Assembly (NCBI RefSeq): GCF_040566545.1
Contig: NZ_JBEWZI010000002.1
Coordinates: forward strand, 62,001-126,000
DNA from: Uliginosibacterium flavum
GTDB taxonomy: Bacteria; Pseudomonadota; Gammaproteobacteria; Burkholderiales; Rhodocyclaceae
DNA length: 64,000 nucleotides
Direction of reading: 5' to 3'
In this document: piece after piece, positions 63,182-64,000 of the stretch
How positions within the stretch are numbered: position 1 is the first letter of the stretch
How the letters are laid out: every line of letters starts with the position of its first letter
Position numbers and translations under genes: made by a program
Notes under the pieces: model-generated
What the model was told of the DNA's origin: nothing
The model's input: the letters and a program-made list of their open reading frames with translations, nothing else
The model's database searches: none

Positions 63182-64000
63182 ATGAGTTTGATGAGTCGTT
63201 ATACCCTTGCCCTGCTGCTGTCCATTTGCGGCCTGCTAGCCGCGTGCCAGAACAAGGACACAGCGTCCGTCGGAGCCAGCGCTTCTGCGCCCACGAACGG
63301 CGAATCAAAGCTGGCCGCTGACGCCAAGGGCGCCGCCGCGCGCGGCAATCGGCCTCAGGTAGTGACCACTACGCTGAGCCGCATCGAAAACGTGCCCTTG
63401 CTACTGGAGGCCCAAGGCAATGTGCTGGCGCTGGATGAAGTCGATGTGCGCCCGCAGAAGAGCGGCATGATCACCCAGATCCACTTCAAGGAAGGCGACG
63501 AAGTCCGCCGTGGTCAGTTGCTGCTCTCGCTCGACGCGCGCGACGATGATGCCAATGTCAGCAAGGCCGCCGCCGGCTTGGCCAGTGCGGATGCCGCATA
63601 CATGATCGCCCAGCGCGATCTGAAACGCGGCCAGGAACTGGCCGACAAGAACTTCATCGCCCCATCGGCGCTCGACACCACTCGCAGCAAGGCCGATACG
63701 GCGCTGGCCAATCAAGCCCAGGCGCGCGCGGCTCTGGAGCAGGCCAAGGTGACGCAGTCCTACACGCGCATCCACGCGCCTTTCGACGGTCGCGCCGGCG
63801 TCATCAATGTGCGCCCCGGCAGCCTCGTCACCTCCAATTCGACGTCCGTCGCACTGGTCAAGCTGACGCGCATGAACCCGATTGGCGTGACTTTTGCGCT
63901 GGCCGAACGCGATCTGCCGGCCTTGCTCGAATCCATGCGCAAAGGCCCGGTCAAGCTCAGCGCCAGCACCGCCGCACAGGACAAGCTGGCCGGCGAGGTC
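63182..64000 (+). CDS. RND efflux membrane fusion lipoprotein (3' partial)
   Basis: 273 codons to the right edge, no stop. Signal peptide with lipobox LLAAC (LLLSICGLLAACQNKD) gives a periplasmic lipoprotein. A barrel-sandwich/lipoyl half (RIENVPLLLEAQGNVLALDE; VRPQKSGMITQIHFKEGDEV), alpha-hairpin (AYMIAQRDLKRGQELADKNF) and the second lipoyl half (TRIHAPFDGRAGVINVRPGS) are typical of AcrA/MdtA adaptors. The RND pump should lie to the right of the window. ATG 63191 is an alternative start. Confidence 0.92.
   Translation, partial: MSLMSRYTLALLLSICGLLAACQNKDTASVGASASAPTNGESKLAADAKGAAARGNRPQVVTTTLSRIENVPLLLEAQGNVLALDEVDVRPQKSGMITQIHFKEGDEVRRGQLLLSLDARDDDANVSKAAAGLASADAAYMIAQRDLKRGQELADKNFIAPSALDTTRSKADTALANQAQARAALEQAKVTQSYTRIHAPFDGRAGVINVRPGSLVTSNSTSVALVKLTRMNPIGVTFALAERDLPALLESMRKGPVKLSASTAAQDKLAGEV

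Overview
The window is a GC-rich bacterial chromosome segment that reads as a betaproteobacterium, most likely near the Rhodocyclales. This rests on gene content: a pyruvate dehydrogenase operon whose E3 carries its own lipoyl domain, the lptB-rpoN-hpf-ptsN-hprK block, ntrYX next to rsmB, and thyA-folA/phoU/rpiA neighbours. It carries no rRNA, tRNA, CRISPR array or intact insertion sequence that I can see. Most genes are housekeeping; intergenic spaces are rich in dispersed and palindromic repeats.

Layout. 1-5.7 kb: a DUF805-glutaredoxin fusion cut by the window edge, a ubiquinone-type FAD hydroxylase, a LysR regulator, two small membrane proteins and an OmpR-type two-component system. 6-8.4 kb: a soluble chemoreceptor joining a LacI-type sugar-binding domain to a chemotaxis signalling domain. 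8.4-8.8 kb: a cluster of four repeat families. 8.8-19.6 kb: dacB, a secreted protein, tilS-accA, a PilZ-like protein, thyA-folA, phoU, rpiA, a YidB-like protein and a thiolase. 20-23.5 kb: a tight four-gene operon (LpxH/PlcP-like phosphoesterase, two GT4 glycosyltransferases, DgkA) that looks like membrane glycolipid or lipid-remodelling machinery.

23.5-38.9 kb is an accessory island with a lower-GC edge, flanked on both sides by copies of the same 40-bp intergenic repeat. It holds a gene interrupted by one in-frame stop, a lipoprotein, and a complete contact-dependent inhibition locus (cdiB, a 3338-residue cdiA, and a presumed TPR-type immunity gene). The CdiA C-terminus has a D...ExK pattern suggesting a PD-(D/E)xK nuclease toxin.

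39-64 kb: aceE-aceF-lpdA with a divergent FixLJ-like two-component system and a perfect 25-bp palindrome between them; trpC; rsmB-DUF4390-ntrY-ntrX (the NtrX has a degenerate ATPase domain); ttcA with an FHA/cyclase-like protein; hprK-ptsN-hpf-rpoN-lptB-recX-recA on the minus strand with a LexA box upstream of recA; and the start of an RND efflux adaptor lipoprotein cut by the right edge. NtrYX, sigma-54 and PtsN/HprK together suggest strong nitrogen/carbon control from this region.
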